64,000 nt of DNA from Subdoligranulum variabile. GTDB taxonomy: Bacteria; Bacillota; Clostridia; Oscillospirales; Ruminococcaceae. Numbering within the stretch: the first letter of the stretch is position 1; every line of letters starts with the position of its first letter. This document shows, piece after piece, positions 8,289-16,265 of the stretch. The notes under the pieces were generated by a model that ran no database searches, was not told where the DNA came from, and saw only the letters and a program-made list of their open reading frames with translations. Position numbers and translations under genes: made by a program. The DNA lies in contig NZ_CP102293.1 of NCBI RefSeq assembly GCF_025152575.1, forward strand, positions 372,001-436,000, written 5' to 3'.

Positions 8289-8297
8289 TGGTATAAT
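8289..8297 (+). promoter_or_regulatory. Extended -10 promoter of the WYL-regulator operon
   Basis: TGGTATAAT (TGnTATAAT) lies 32 bases ahead of the regulator ATG. No good -35 hexamer is present at 17 bases, as expected of extended -10 promoters. Confidence 0.6.
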
Positions 8298-8328
8298 ACA
8301 GGCAAAAGAACAAAGGGCGGTGATTGCC

Positions 8329-9240
8329 ATGAAAATGGATCGGCTGATCGGTATTTTGTCCATCCTTCTTCAGCGGGAACAGGTCACCGCGCCGGAACTG
8401 GCGGAGCAGTTCGAAGTGTCCCGCCGTACCATCCAGCGGGACATCGAAGCCCTGGGCCGGGCAGGCATCCCCATCACCACCGCACAGGGCGCTGGCGGAG
8501 GAATCTCCATCATAGAGGGATACCGGGTGGACCGCACGGTGCTCACTGCCCCGGAAATGCAAGCCATTCTGGCGGGGCTGCGCAGTCTGGACAGCGTCAG
8601 CGGCACCCGGCGCTATGCTCAGCTCATGGAAAAGCTGTCCGCCGGAAACAGTACCCTGATATCCGGCGGCACCCACATGCTCATTGATTTGTCCTCGTGG
8701 TACAAAAGCAGCCTTGCCCCTAAAATCGAGGCCATACAGAATGCCATGGAGCAGCACCACCTTGTTCATTTCACTTACGACGCGCCCAAGGGCACATCGG
8801 TGCGCAGCGTAGAGTCCTATTATCTGGTCTTTCATTGGTCCACATGGTATCTGTGGGGCTGGTGTCAAACCCGGCAGGACTTCCGCTTGTTCAAGCTCAA
8901 CCGCATGACAAACCTTTCTACCGGAGATCCCTTTACACCACGCCCAGCCCCTTTGCCGGATCTGGACCCGGAGCGGATTTATCCAACTCAATATCAGGTG
9001 TGTGTTCGTTTTACCCCGGCCTGCCGTTGGCGGCTGGTGGAAGAATACGGTGCAGACAGCTTTACCGTACAGCCGGACGGCTCCTTGCTTTTCCGTCGCG
9101 GTTTCCCGGACGCGGACAGTGTAATCAGCTGGATTCTCACCTTTGGGGATGGCGCTGAGCTGCTGGAACCTGCCGAGTTGCGGGAACAGCTGGGGGCTCT
9201 TGTCAGGCGGCTGGCCCAGCGCTATGAGAAACGGAGGTAG
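8329..9240 (+). CDS. WYL-domain transcriptional regulator (YafY/DeoR-like)
   Basis: The protein has 303 residues from ATG 8329, preceded by AGGGCGGTG; an upstream in-frame start at 8275 overlaps the promoter. Residues 1-60 form a winged HTH (MDRLIGILSILLQREQVTAP, then VSRRTIQRDIEAL). Residues ~130-210 form a WYL domain (HLVHFTYD, ESYYLVFHWSTWYLWGWC) that in this family binds ligands or nucleic acids and controls the HTH. The C-terminal part is the usual WCX extension. It is the first gene of a six-gene run whose members touch or overlap, so it likely controls that operon, possibly in response to a small molecule. Confidence 0.92.
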   Translation: MKMDRLIGILSILLQREQVTAPELAEQFEVSRRTIQRDIEALGRAGIPITTAQGAGGGISIIEGYRVDRTVLTAPEMQAILAGLRSLDSVSGTRRYAQLMEKLSAGNSTLISGGTHMLIDLSSWYKSSLAPKIEAIQNAMEQHHLVHFTYDAPKGTSVRSVESYYLVFHWSTWYLWGWCQTRQDFRLFKLNRMTNLSTGDPFTPRPAPLPDLDPERIYPTQYQVCVRFTPACRWRLVEEYGADSFTVQPDGSLLFRRGFPDADSVISWILTFGDGAELLEPAELREQLGALVRRLAQRYEKRR

Positions 9241-9242
9241 CT

Positions 9243-9566
9243 ATGGCATCTCATTCTGATTATGTGGAGTATGTGGTGGAACAGCTGCGCGGTGCCGGAA
9301 GCGTCCGTGCCCGCAAAATGTTCGGGGAATACGGCCTGTTCTGTGACGGGACTTTCTTCGCCGTCATCTGCGATGACCAGTTGTTTATCAAAATCACTCC
9401 ACAAGGAGAAGCAGCCTTTCCCGACCTGCCAAAGGCTCCGTCCCATGAAGGAGCAAGCGATTCCTTTGTGATTGAGGACGTGGATGACCCAACCATGGCG
9501 GTGGAATTGACCCGCATCACCTGTGAAGCGCTGCGCAAAGCGGCATCTCAAAAGCGGAGGAAATGA
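9243..9566 (+). CDS. TfoX/Sxy N-terminal domain protein
   Basis: This 107-residue protein consists of a single TfoX_N domain: EYVVEQLRGAGSVRARKMFG, EYGLFCDGTFFAVICDDQLF (separate segments) and a C-terminal TCEALRKAA helix. Stand-alone TfoX_N proteins occur widely beside small-molecule-binding proteins, and their biochemical role is unclear. This one is too short to be the competence regulator Sxy. It starts 2 bases after the WYL gene, and its stop overlaps the next gene's region, so translation is probably coupled. Confidence 0.88.
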   Translation: MASHSDYVEYVVEQLRGAGSVRARKMFGEYGLFCDGTFFAVICDDQLFIKITPQGEAAFPDLPKAPSHEGASDSFVIEDVDDPTMAVELTRITCEALRKAASQKRRK

Positions 9567-9568
9567 AG

Positions 9569-10210
9569 ATGGCATTCGACTATAAGAAAGAATACAAGGA
9601 ATTCTATCTGCCGCCCAAAACGCCGGGTATCGTCACGGTGCCTGCCATGAATTTTCTGGCGGTGCGCGGGCACGGAGATCCCAACGAGGAAAACGGGGCC
9701 TACAAACAGGCTATTGGCCTTTTGTATGCGGTGGCCTACACCATCAAAATGAGCAAGATGGGCAGCCACAAGATGGATGGCTATTTCGACTATGTGGTGC
9801 CGCCACTGGAGGGCCTGTGGTGGCAGGAAGGTGTCCGTGGCGTGGACTACACCCGCAAAAAAGACTTCTGCTGGATCTCGATGATTCGTCTGCCGGACTT
9901 CGTGACCAAGGCAGAGTTTGACTGGGCCGTGCAGGAAGCCTCCCGTAAAAAGAAACTGGACTGCTCTCCGGTGGAGTTCTTCACCTGGGAGGAAGGTCTG
10001 TGCGTCCAATGCATGCACATCGGCCCCTACGACGACGAACCAGCCACGGTAGCCGCTATGGCGGAATACGCCAAAGCGCACGGTTACACGGCGGACTTTG
10101 GTGAGAACCGATTCCACCATGAGATTTATCTGAGCGATGTGCGCCGGTGCAAACCGGAAAGCCTGAAAACTGTGGTGCGCCATCCGGTGCGAAAGGTGGA
10201 GCATGTATGA
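9569..10210 (+). CDS. GyrI-like small-molecule-binding protein
   Basis: The protein has 213 residues. I chose ATG 9569 because GGAGG lies 8 bases upstream; an ATG at 9563 is only 2 bases from it. It matches the GyrI-like/SOUL-fold family: VPAMNFLAVRGHGDPNEENG, a GYFDYVVPPLEGLWW segment, and a late GLCVQCMHIGPYDDEPATV segment. These proteins form a beta-barrel-like cavity that binds hydrophobic drugs or metabolites. Its place behind a WYL regulator suggests ligand binding or detoxification, which is inference. Confidence 0.88.
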   Translation: MAFDYKKEYKEFYLPPKTPGIVTVPAMNFLAVRGHGDPNEENGAYKQAIGLLYAVAYTIKMSKMGSHKMDGYFDYVVPPLEGLWWQEGVRGVDYTRKKDFCWISMIRLPDFVTKAEFDWAVQEASRKKKLDCSPVEFFTWEEGLCVQCMHIGPYDDEPATVAAMAEYAKAHGYTADFGENRFHHEIYLSDVRRCKPESLKTVVRHPVRKVEHV

Positions 10211-10749
10211 AAGGCTTCACACGGGAACATACCGAGTTCAGCCTGTGCGGTCTGAACTGCCTGCTCTGCCCCATGCAGGTAGGCGGCTACTGCCCCGGCT
10301 GCGGCGGTGGGCCGGGCAACCAAAGTTGTACTATCGCACGGTGCTCATTGGACCAAGGTGGACATACCTTTTGCAGTGATTGCTCCTCTTACCCCTGCGC
10401 CCGGTATGACGAGTTTGATGCAGCAGATTCCTTTGTGCCTCACAGCCGCCGTGCCGCCGACCTGAACCGCGCCCAGGAATTGGGGCTGGATGCCTACATA
10501 GACGAACTGCGGGCCAAGCGGGCAATTCTGGATAAGCTGCTGGCCAGCTATAACGATGGCCGCCGCAAAACCTTCTACTGCGCGGCGGTGTACCTGTTGC
10601 CGTTGGAAGATCTGCAAAACGTTGTGGCCAAGCTGGAGGAGGAATCGGAATGTTCTGTCAAAGAGCGGGCCGCTGCTGCTGTGAAGCTGCTGCAAGGGGC
10701 ATCTGATGGCCATGGTGTCTGTCTGAAGCTGAAAAAGAAGAAGGGGTGA
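10207..10749 (+). CDS. DUF3795 cysteine-rich protein
   Basis: The protein has 180 residues, starting in an ATGA overlap with the previous stop, with GGTGGAG upstream. The N-terminal half is very cysteine-rich: CGLNCLLCPM, YCPGCGG, C-x4-RCS, FCSDCSSYPCARYDEF. This is the DUF3795 signature and suggests zinc or iron-sulfur binding. The C-terminal half is helical and basic, ending KLKKKKG. The biochemical function of the family is not known. It is co-transcribed with GyrI-like and SRPBCC genes. Confidence 0.82.
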   Translation: MKGFTREHTEFSLCGLNCLLCPMQVGGYCPGCGGGPGNQSCTIARCSLDQGGHTFCSDCSSYPCARYDEFDAADSFVPHSRRAADLNRAQELGLDAYIDELRAKRAILDKLLASYNDGRRKTFYCAAVYLLPLEDLQNVVAKLEEESECSVKERAAAAVKLLQGASDGHGVCLKLKKKKG

Positions 10750-10753
10750 TTGT

Positions 10754-11173
10754 GTGGCGGTTTCTAAAGTAACACGCTCGTTTCCCTGTACGGTAGAACA
10801 GCTGTGGCAAATCGTGACCGACCTGACGCATACCGACTGGCGCAGCGACCTGGCGCGGGTGGAGGTTCTGGACGAAACCCGCTTTGTGGAGCATACCAAG
10901 AGCGGCTATGCCACCCATTTTACGGTTACAACCTGTGAACCAAAACAGTTTTGGGCCTTTACCATGGAAAATGGGAATATGTCCGGCTTCTGGGAGGGAC
11001 GGTTCGAGGCTGTAGAAAGTGGTTCCCGGTTGACTTGCGTGGAAACCGTCAACGGCAAGCGCTGGTGGATGCGCCCCTTTGTCTCTGGCTATCTGAAACG
11101 ACAGCAGAAACTGTATATGGATGATCTGCTGCGGGAAGTGAACCGCATCACAGACGGAAATGCTGCCCCGTAA
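10754..11173 (+). CDS. SRPBCC family (START-like) protein
   Basis: This 139-residue protein starts at GTG 10754, four bases after the preceding stop, with AAGGGGTGA as ribosome binding site. It has the helix-grip pattern of the polyketide-cyclase/Bet v1 superfamily: TRSFPCTVEQLWQIVTDLTH, DWRSDLARVEVLDE, then antiparallel strands ending SRLTCVETVNG, and a long C-terminal helix. Such proteins bind hydrophobic ligands in a deep pocket. It is followed 30 bases later by DUF1848 copy 2. Confidence 0.85.
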   Translation: MAVSKVTRSFPCTVEQLWQIVTDLTHTDWRSDLARVEVLDETRFVEHTKSGYATHFTVTTCEPKQFWAFTMENGNMSGFWEGRFEAVESGSRLTCVETVNGKRWWMRPFVSGYLKRQQKLYMDDLLREVNRITDGNAAP

Positions 11174-11203
11174 TCAGTCCAATGCAACCCGGAGGTGACC
11201 CCC

Positions 11204-12139
11204 TTGATCATCAGCGCCAGCAGGCGGACCGATATTCCCGCCTATTACTCCGATTGGTTTTACAACCGTATCCGGGAGGGCTTCGTCTGTGTCCGCAATC
11301 CCATGAACTTCCATCAGGTCAGCCGCATTTCCTTGTCGCCGGATGTGGTGGATGGCATTGTTTTCTGGACCAAGAATCCGCTGCCGCTGATGACTCGGTT
11401 GGAGGAACTGCGGGCGTATCCGTTCTATTTTCAGTTCACCCTGACCCCCTATGGGAAAGATGTGGAATCAGGCGTTCCAAGCAAAAACGACGTGATCCTG
11501 CCTGCCTTTCAGGAACTTTCCCGCAGGATCGGCCCCGAACGGGTCATCTGGCGGTATGATCCCATTTTGCTCACCGACCGGTACACGATGGACTACCACA
11601 TTACCTTTTTCAGCCAGTTGGCCCGACGGCTGGAAGGCTATACCCGCAAATGCATCGTTAGCTTTGTGGACCTGTACCGCAACACTCAGGCCAACATGAA
11701 CGGCCTAGGCTTTGCGGCCTTTACAGAGGAGGAAATTGTGGAGCTGGCCCAGCGGTTGGCCGATATTGCAGGCAAACACCACCTTGTGCTGGAAACCTGC
11801 GCAGAACAAATAGACTTATCACCATACGGCATTGCTCACGGCCACTGCATTGACCGCACCTTGCTGGAACAGATTGCCGGGTGCCGCCTTGCGTTGGAGA
11901 AAGACAAGAACCAGCGCCCGGAATGCGGCTGCATGGCAAGCATCGACATTGGTATGTACGATACTTGCCGCCACGGGTGCCGGTATTGTTATGCTACGCA
12001 CAGTTTGAAAACCGTTGCACGCAATACGCAAGCGCATGATCCGAACTCGCCATTGCTCTGCGGGCAGATCCTGCCGGAGGATGTGCTAAAGGAACGGGTG
12101 GTAAAGTCATGCAAGGAGGAACAGTTGCGGTTTTATTGA
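11204..12139 (+). CDS. DUF1848 family protein, copy 2
   Basis: The protein has 311 residues from TTG 11204, by the same reasoning as copy 1 (GGAGGTG at 8 bases). It keeps the barrel segments and C-terminal cysteines, including C-x3-C-x2-C (TCRHGCRYCYA). It differs from copy 1 by scattered substitutions (YSDW for YADW, EGFVCV for EGYVCV) and in the last ten residues, so the duplication is not recent. Here the gene sits in its apparently native place at the end of the WYL operon, before a strong terminator. About 30 bases upstream are also shared with copy 1. Confidence 0.87.
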   Translation: MIISASRRTDIPAYYSDWFYNRIREGFVCVRNPMNFHQVSRISLSPDVVDGIVFWTKNPLPLMTRLEELRAYPFYFQFTLTPYGKDVESGVPSKNDVILPAFQELSRRIGPERVIWRYDPILLTDRYTMDYHITFFSQLARRLEGYTRKCIVSFVDLYRNTQANMNGLGFAAFTEEEIVELAQRLADIAGKHHLVLETCAEQIDLSPYGIAHGHCIDRTLLEQIAGCRLALEKDKNQRPECGCMASIDIGMYDTCRHGCRYCYATHSLKTVARNTQAHDPNSPLLCGQILPEDVLKERVVKSCKEEQLRFY

Positions 12140-12154
12140 TTTATGGTTAATTGA

Positions 12155-12199
12155 AAGCATTCCCCGGAGAGTGTATTTTACTCTCCGGGGAATGCTTTT
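12155..12199 (+). terminator. Strong terminator of the WYL operon
   Basis: Arms AAGCATTCCCCGGAGAGT (12155-12172) and its exact complement (12180-12197) make an 18-bp stem with a 7-base loop, followed by T-rich sequence. Confidence 0.92.
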
Positions 12200-12252
12200 G
12201 TAAATTTTTTCTGAAAGATAGGCATGGGGACAATCGTCAGAATCCTCGAATC

Positions 12253-12313
12253 TTGACGTGGTTCCTGCCGCGTGTTACGATGAGAAAAAGGCGTAAAGAT
12301 ATACGCTTTTTTT
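12253..12313 (+). promoter_or_regulatory. Promoter and possible leader hairpin of the DUF6076-like gene
   Basis: TTGACG (12253-12258), a 17-base spacer and TACGAT (12276-12281) form a good sigma-A promoter. Ten bases downstream, GCGTA/TACGC (12291-12306) followed by seven T looks like a short early terminator, which could attenuate transcription before the gene start at 12367. Confidence 0.55.
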
Positions 12314-12366
12314 GCGTTTTTGCGATATTTTATCGCCAAATTTCGACAATTATCGAGGACCTTTTC

Positions 12367-14028
12367 ATGCCGACAAATTTTGTCTTTCGCTTTGAAAAAG
12401 CGAATCTTTTCATTCCGTTCCAAATGCCCAACAAAAGGCAGCGGCAGGCAGCCGTAAACCGGCAAACCACACCGGAGGATGCCAGACGATCTTCCGTAAT
12501 TGCGCGTATGGAGAAAATCAAAGACCAGCTGCAAATTCCGGAGTATGTGGAAGAAAACCAGCCCCGAGTATGGCTGGAAGAATCCTATGACTTGGGAGAT
12601 CTGGTCTTTGCTGTGCTGGACATTCCCTGGAAGGCTTTCTACGAGAAAGCCCAGAGCCTTCTGGAACAATACAAGGACTACGAAATGGCTATCCGCACGG
12701 ATCTTCTCACACAGGTGGATTGGCGCCACTATCAACCGCCGCAGCCGGAGAAGGAATCCCACGAGCCGTCGTTCAAGAAATGGTTTCCGCTAAATCTGTT
12801 TACCCGTCCGGTCAAGAAATCCTCTGCGCAGGAGACTCCTGCAGCAACAGAAGGGACATCAAACCGCACTCCCCGCACGATTGCCCAGGGATTGGCCGCT
12901 CCGGAACAAACAGCCTATTGTCAGGTGGCGCAGCTATATGACGATGTGAAGCATTCTTTAGCGGATTATCCGGCTATGGCCGCTTTGTTGGCTCACTATT
13001 GCACCAACGCTGCATCGGATTACTATTTGCAAGCCATTAAAACGCTGGACATGACAAGGCTGACCGATCTTGACCGCAGTATCATGGAACAAAACGGCTT
13101 TTTAAAGGTATTGCATCATGAGATCTATTGGTGCAATGCGCTGGTGCAGTGCAGTGAATGTGTGGAGCGCTATATGAAAAGTTTTCCTACACCCGATTTT
13201 CTCATGAAATCCTACGCCGGGATGGATGATCGGGAACTATGCGCAGCATCGGTGACCGTTCTGAAAATGATTGCTGAACAATTCCGTCTTTTGGCGGATT
13301 TCCAGCCGGAACTGGCCAGTCTGGTTCAGTACACGTTGGTGGAAGCGGATCTGCACCCGGACAAAAGCGCCGACCAGCGCTACGGGGATGCTTTGCTAGT
13401 GAGACACTCCGGTGTTGCAGCCGGGCAGAAATTATACGAACAGTTGCGGCTACGTATGCTGGGGCGATTGTCTCTGCCGCAGGAAAAAGCCTCCTCCAGA
13501 AGACATCCGGATATCGCCAGCCGCAGCTATTTTGTTGCGGACAATCTTCCGGCTGTTGCCATGGCGGAATTTGTGCAGCTGTGCAGCCAGCATGAAACCG
13601 CCCGAAAATGCCAACATTGCGGGATGCTATTTTTGTCCAAGAATACGGGTGCAAAATGCTGCAACCGAAAGAGCCCTAATGGAGGGTTGCGCACCTGCCG
13701 TGAGGTTCGCAAAGAGGAAAGAGCCAGTGAACGTGAAGTTCCGCCCCCAGTTGATGTTCTCAATAAGGTCAACAAACGGATGAACGGCAGACTTGCTCGT
13801 TCTTTGGGTATGACCACAGAGCGTCGAGCCAGCATACTGAAGAGCTGGCGCAAAGAGGTCAAACCCCTTGTGCAGGAAGCAACCGATCATCCAGAAACCT
13901 TTGATGAAGAGGCTTTTGATGCTCAGCTGTGTGAGATCTTTAATAGAGTCCGGCAGGAAGAAGCTGCCGCAGAGCGACGCGGACAAGAGGAAGCCTCCAA
14001 GAAGCGCAGATGGAAAAGAAAAGGGTAG
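12367..14028 (+). CDS. DUF6076-like protein with C-terminal zinc finger
   Basis: The protein has 553 residues from ATG 12367 (GAGG 8 bases upstream); an in-frame start at 12151 would begin inside the preceding terminator. Most of the chain is helical without motifs I recognise. Around residues 410-450 is a cysteine cluster CQHCGMLFLS, then AKCCNRK and RTCREV, a zinc-finger pattern seen in DUF6076 proteins. It continues into a charged helical tail with KKRRWKRKG at the end. The function is unknown, and the family name is from recall. It has its own promoter and is not part of the operon before it. Confidence 0.65.
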   Translation: MPTNFVFRFEKANLFIPFQMPNKRQRQAAVNRQTTPEDARRSSVIARMEKIKDQLQIPEYVEENQPRVWLEESYDLGDLVFAVLDIPWKAFYEKAQSLLEQYKDYEMAIRTDLLTQVDWRHYQPPQPEKESHEPSFKKWFPLNLFTRPVKKSSAQETPAATEGTSNRTPRTIAQGLAAPEQTAYCQVAQLYDDVKHSLADYPAMAALLAHYCTNAASDYYLQAIKTLDMTRLTDLDRSIMEQNGFLKVLHHEIYWCNALVQCSECVERYMKSFPTPDFLMKSYAGMDDRELCAASVTVLKMIAEQFRLLADFQPELASLVQYTLVEADLHPDKSADQRYGDALLVRHSGVAAGQKLYEQLRLRMLGRLSLPQEKASSRRHPDIASRSYFVADNLPAVAMAEFVQLCSQHETARKCQHCGMLFLSKNTGAKCCNRKSPNGGLRTCREVRKEERASEREVPPPVDVLNKVNKRMNGRLARSLGMTTERRASILKSWRKEVKPLVQEATDHPETFDEEAFDAQLCEIFNRVRQEEAAAERRGQEEASKKRRWKRKG

Positions 14029-14182
14029 TGGACTGCTTTTCAGCTTATATGATGGACAGATTTTCTGTTCCATTTGCATATTGGATGTTTTTCATCGCTC
14101 ATTTTATGCGCTCTTTTGATAGATGGGATGAACGATGCATGATATAATAGATAAAACGATTCGCTACCATGAGGTATTTGAA

Positions 14183-14512
14183 ATGAACAACAAAAAGCCA
14201 TCCTTTGAAATCACAAATGAAATTATAGACCGCGTGGCTGAGATTGCTGAATTGGTAGGTAGATTGAATGGTAACCCACAACTTATTGCTAACCCAGCAT
14301 TGCGTCGCAACAACCGCATTCGTACCATTTATGGTTCGCTTGCCATTGAACAGAACACACTTTCCTTGGAACAAGTAACAGCGGTTCTTAACGGCAAACA
14401 TGTTTTAGCTCCCCCAAAAGACATTGCAGAAGTCAAGAACGCCTATGAAATCTATGATCGGCTTGAAGATCTTGACCCTTATTCGATAGATGATCTGTTA
14501 GATGCTCACGCT
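14183..14512 (+). pseudogene. Fic family protein, N-terminal fragment
   Basis: About 110 codons are homologous to the N-terminal regulatory region of Fic/DOC AMP-transferases: NPALRRNNRIRTIYGSLAIE, NTLSLEQVTAVLNGK, then AEVKNAYEIYDRLEDLDPYS. The ATG at 14183 has GAGG upstream. Homology stops after DDLLDAH at about 14509. The catalytic Fic motif HPFxxGNGR is missing, and the frame runs antisense into the 3' end of the ABC permease. The breakpoint coincides with the permease stop codon, so one rearrangement joined the two. Confidence 0.8.
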
Positions 14513-15354
14513 ACTCCACTTGATTGGATTCCCAAAATCAAATATCTCTGCCCAAACAGAAAGATCAGAATTACGGGCAATAACATAAACACACTGGCCA
14601 CCATAGCAATTCCAATGTCATCCTGTGTAATATTGGCGAGGAACAGGGACATGGGCCAAAGGTTTTGGCTCTTCAAAAACACCAGCGGTTGTTCAATTGC
14701 ATTCCAGGCTTCAATAAAAGATAAAAGCAATGCGGACAGGATGCCAGGGATTCCAAGCGGAAGACCGATTCTTATATAGGTTGTAATGGCACCGGCACCA
14801 TCCAGTTCGGCTGCCTCCAGAACGGAAACGGGAATACCGTCGAACCCCTTTTTCATAATAAAGACGGGAAAGGTGGAAACGGCACCGGGCAAGATGATGC
14901 TCCAAATCGTGTCCATGAGTCCCAACCGATCCAAAACCAAATAATCCGGCACCATGAGAACTTGAAACGGAAGCAGCATCAGAATCGTATAAATAGTAAA
15001 AAGAAGATTCCGACCTCGAAAAGTAAAACGAGAAAACGCCCATGCAGCAGGACTGGCAAGCAGAAATTGCCCAATCAATTGCGGAAATGTGAGGATACAG
15101 GTATTCCAGAACATCACAAAAAATTCTGGTGTATCCAACAGGACTTCGATCAATGGCTGTAAAGTGGGCGAATTGGGGATCAGCGGCCAATGCACCGCAG
15201 AAGTTCCGTCAAAAATTCCGCCAAGGCTCTGCGTTGCTTCATCGGTACTCATAAGCGCACCAGAAAAGATCATCCAAATCACCAGGCACACAGATGCGGC
15301 AAAGGGCACCAATACCAGATAAGGAAGACGAACTGCCTTTTTACGTTTTTTCAC
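14506..15354 (-). CDS. Carbohydrate ABC transporter permease (MalG type)
   Basis: The protein has 282 residues with six predicted membrane helices. The EAA loop that contacts the ATPase is visible as VLEAAELDGAGAITTYIRIG followed by LPLGIPG. It ends QRYLILGIQSSGVA. Relatives usually have a lysine or a few more residues at the end, so the last residues come from the junction with the Fic fragment. Its start overlaps the stop of the partner permease by 4 bases. No ATPase gene is nearby, so a shared MsmK-type ATPase elsewhere is presumably used. Confidence 0.92.
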   Translation of the reverse strand: MKKRKKAVRLPYLVLVPFAASVCLVIWMIFSGALMSTDEATQSLGGIFDGTSAVHWPLIPNSPTLQPLIEVLLDTPEFFVMFWNTCILTFPQLIGQFLLASPAAWAFSRFTFRGRNLLFTIYTILMLLPFQVLMVPDYLVLDRLGLMDTIWSIILPGAVSTFPVFIMKKGFDGIPVSVLEAAELDGAGAITTYIRIGLPLGIPGILSALLLSFIEAWNAIEQPLVFLKSQNLWPMSLFLANITQDDIGIAMVASVFMLLPVILIFLFGQRYLILGIQSSGVA

Positions 15355-16265
15355 TCGGAACCCTCCCGCAACATTCTTAAAAATGGCAGAATTACCATAA
15401 GCAGCACAAGGGCAACAACAACAGCCGCTGCCGACAATCGACCAAGATCCAAAGAAGAAAACCAGTTGTTAAACAAATGCTGCAAGAGATAAATACTGTC
15501 ATCCGGGTAATTTCCCGCCACCAGGTAGGCTTCCCGATATACCTTGAACGTGTTCAAAATACTGAGGATTGTGATAAGCCCCATGGTAGACGGTAAATTT
15601 GGCAAGGTGATTTTCCAAAAAATTTGCCAGCTGTTTGCACCGTCAACTTCGGCTGCTTCATACATGCTGGCAGGAATCGCATCCAAACCGGCCAGCCAAA
15701 GAATCATATCGTATCCGATGTTCCGCCAAAGGTAGGTTCCCACAAGTACCCCGAAAGCCGCATTGCTATCAAGGAAAGAGATTTCCGGCACTCCCCAAAA
15801 AGCCAACAGATTGTTCAAAATACCGTTCTGTGTGAAAAGAGCTTTCCATAGTAAAGAGATGCTGGCGACCGGAATTGCCATTGGCAACAGGCAAGCGGTT
15901 TGCAGCTTTTCCCCTTTTGGCAGGATTTTCCTTATCAAAAGAGCGAAAATCAAGCTGGTTACCAAAAGTAGCGGAATGCAGACCAGGATGAATCTCACTG
16001 TGTTTGCTACCGCCAAACGAAAGGCATCATTTGAAAAAATTGATTGGTAATTTTTCATACCAAGGAATTTTGTGCCCAAAGGGTTTGTGAAGCTGCGCCG
16101 AATCGTTTCTCCAAACGGCACAAAGAGGAAAACGGCAATTCCTATCAGTGAGGGAAGCAAAAACATCCATGCTTGGAACGCTTTTTTTCCCTTTCGGCGA
16201 AATGTATTCTTTTTGAAATGCGGTTTTTCGATGGGACGGGCAAACCGCTTGCGCTTAGATTTCAT
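15351..16265 (-). CDS. Sugar ABC transporter permease (MalF/UgpA type)
   Basis: The protein has 304 residues. A basic N-terminus is followed by a first helix (WMFLLPSLIGIAVFLFVPFG) and further helices. The EAA loop reads YEAAEVDGANSWQIFWKITL. With the MalG-type partner it forms the membrane channel of a CUT1-class sugar importer. It overlaps the lipoprotein gene upstream by 11 bases and the partner downstream by 4, so all belong to one leftward operon starting at 19510. Confidence 0.92.
   Translation of the reverse strand: MKSKRKRFARPIEKPHFKKNTFRRKGKKAFQAWMFLLPSLIGIAVFLFVPFGETIRRSFTNPLGTKFLGMKNYQSIFSNDAFRLAVANTVRFILVCIPLLLVTSLIFALLIRKILPKGEKLQTACLLPMAIPVASISLLWKALFTQNGILNNLLAFWGVPEISFLDSNAAFGVLVGTYLWRNIGYDMILWLAGLDAIPASMYEAAEVDGANSWQIFWKITLPNLPSTMGLITILSILNTFKVYREAYLVAGNYPDDSIYLLQHLFNNWFSSLDLGRLSAAAVVVALVLLMVILPFLRMLREGSE

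Larger units (their letters stand above)
7994..8328. other. Spacer holding a terminator and the WYL-operon promoter
   Basis: No gene is supported here. The stretch holds the terminator at 8068-8100 and the extended -10 promoter at 8289-8297. The region between them is featureless to my reading. Confidence 0.6.
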
